A stretch of DNA of 18,518 nt, from assembly GCA_023807065.1 (NCBI GenBank), contig JAJJLU010004107.1:1-18518 (forward strand), written 5' to 3'. Within the stretch, counting starts at the first letter, position 1, and every line of letters starts with the position of its first letter. Source of the stretch: Isotricha intestinalis (taxonomy: Eukaryota > Ciliophora > Litostomatea > Vestibuliferida > Isotrichidae). The position numbers and the translations under genes were made by a program. Below, piece by piece: positions 17,972 to 18,518 of the stretch. Below the pieces are notes generated by a model. It did no database searches. It worked only from the letters and a program-made list of their open reading frames with translations, and was not told the origin of the DNA.

Positions 17972-18518
17972 TTATTTTTTTATATTTGTATTATACAAAC
18001 TTACTATTATTTTTTTATGAACAAGTTCATTATTAGAATTCATTTCTTCCATTCCTTCATAAGTTTCTTTTATTCCTTTTTTAACTGGACTTTTTTTTGA
18101 GCTCCTTTATTTTTTTCTTTATTATTAATATTAATACTAATTAAAGTAAATTAAATTTGAAACAGTAAACAAAAAGATAATAAAAGCATAAATATTGACA
18201 TAATATAAGAAAAATTCACTAAATATATATATAAAATATGATATAACATTATCAAATCTATCATAATAAAATTACAATTTAACATTGTACTAATATTACC
18301 ACCATTAACAGAATTTTCAAAAGCAATTCTTGTAGGAACAATAATATCAATAGAACTTTCTAAAGTTGCAATAAAATCATTTTTTAAAGAAGAAAAAGCA
18401 CTTTTAACTCTTTTATAATTGAATCTGTAGTAGAACTCGACAGTAAAATTTTATCATTAAGATAATTTTTATTATTTTTATATAAATTTTGAAATAAATC
18501 AAAATAATCTCCAAATTG
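17972..18518 (-). pseudogene. 3' end of a decayed membrane-protein gene, cut by the window edge
   Basis: Reading leftward from 18518, the first frame (FGDYFDLFQNLYKNNKNYLN...) is coding-like until a one-base loss near 18418-18422. A second frame is then open for 88 codons (18417-18154): YKRVKSAFSSLKNDFIAT, then FENSVNGGNISTMLNCNF, then a hydrophobic segment (YIMSIFMLLLSFCLLFQI) that is a good membrane span. TAA 18151-18153 follows. After a shift at the T8 run 18091-18098 the tail continues (KGIKETYEGMEEMNSNNELV...) to TAA 17972-17974. This gives an extracellular or lumenal domain, one C-terminal membrane helix and a charged cytosolic tail. The NCNF... motif before the helix weakly recalls prominin-like protist proteins, but this is not secure. 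Two frameshifts and one stop make it a pseudogene as read. Confidence 0.5.

Noticed and set aside
17641..18000. SECIS element downstream of the SELENOT-like relic
   Set aside because: I could not find a convincing stem with the AUGA/GA core at the required spacing by eye; the T-rich spacer does not fold well.
1..18518. CRISPR array, rRNA or tRNA genes
   Set aside because: No regularly spaced identical repeats, no conserved rRNA strings and no convincing cloverleaf were seen; the DNA is eukaryotic in character.

Overview
The window is nuclear DNA from a very A+T-rich microbial eukaryote. It is dominated by one enormous intron-free gene: a minus-strand open reading frame of 4823 codons (16049 down to 1578) that ends in TAA. 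It encodes a relative of RNF213 (mysterin), the giant dynein-like AAA+ ATPase and ubiquitin ligase. Three P-loop modules and an RZ-finger-like Cys/His cluster can be read directly. No RING-type Cys/His series is visible. Gln is CAA/CAG and Trp is TGG throughout, and none of the three stop triplets interrupts the frame, so the standard genetic code applies. I cannot name the organism. The base composition, the Asn/Lys/Ile-rich protein and the lack of introns suit several protist groups (for example parabasalids, amoebae or standard-code rumen ciliates).

Layout. Positions 1-1577 (downstream of the giant gene) hold no intact gene. They contain a broken minus-strand reading frame of charged, coiled-coil-like character (about 3-586), a short broken plus-strand stretch (693-885), and featureless A/T-rich DNA. 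Positions 1578-16049 are the giant gene. Its 5' flank (16050-16260) contains the only conspicuous G/C-rich patch of the window. This patch carries three direct copies and one inverted copy of a motif close to TCGAAATANAACCCC; the last two copies could form a hairpin.

The right flank (16261-18518) is a gene graveyard. A plus-strand relic at 16285-16669 carries one TGA and two TAA stops. Hydrophobic coding-like remnants lie at 16690-17001. A decayed copy of a selenoprotein-T-like (SELENOT family) gene occupies about 17002-17640. A short unidentified plus-strand relic spans 17719-17929. The frameshifted C-terminal end of a membrane protein lies on the minus strand from 18518 to 17972 and continues past the window edge.

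The contrast between the two parts is informative. The giant frame stays open across homopolymers of 10-11 bases, whereas every flanking coding remnant carries stops, and most also have frame changes at or near A or T runs. This argues that the breaks are real decay rather than poor sequence, and that the RNF213-like gene is under selection. Many stops in the relics are TAA or TGA where Gln (CAA) or Trp (TGG) would fit, as expected from C-to-T (G-to-A) mutation in a genome drifting toward A+T. There is no operon-like arrangement and no visible functional link between the giant gene and the relics.
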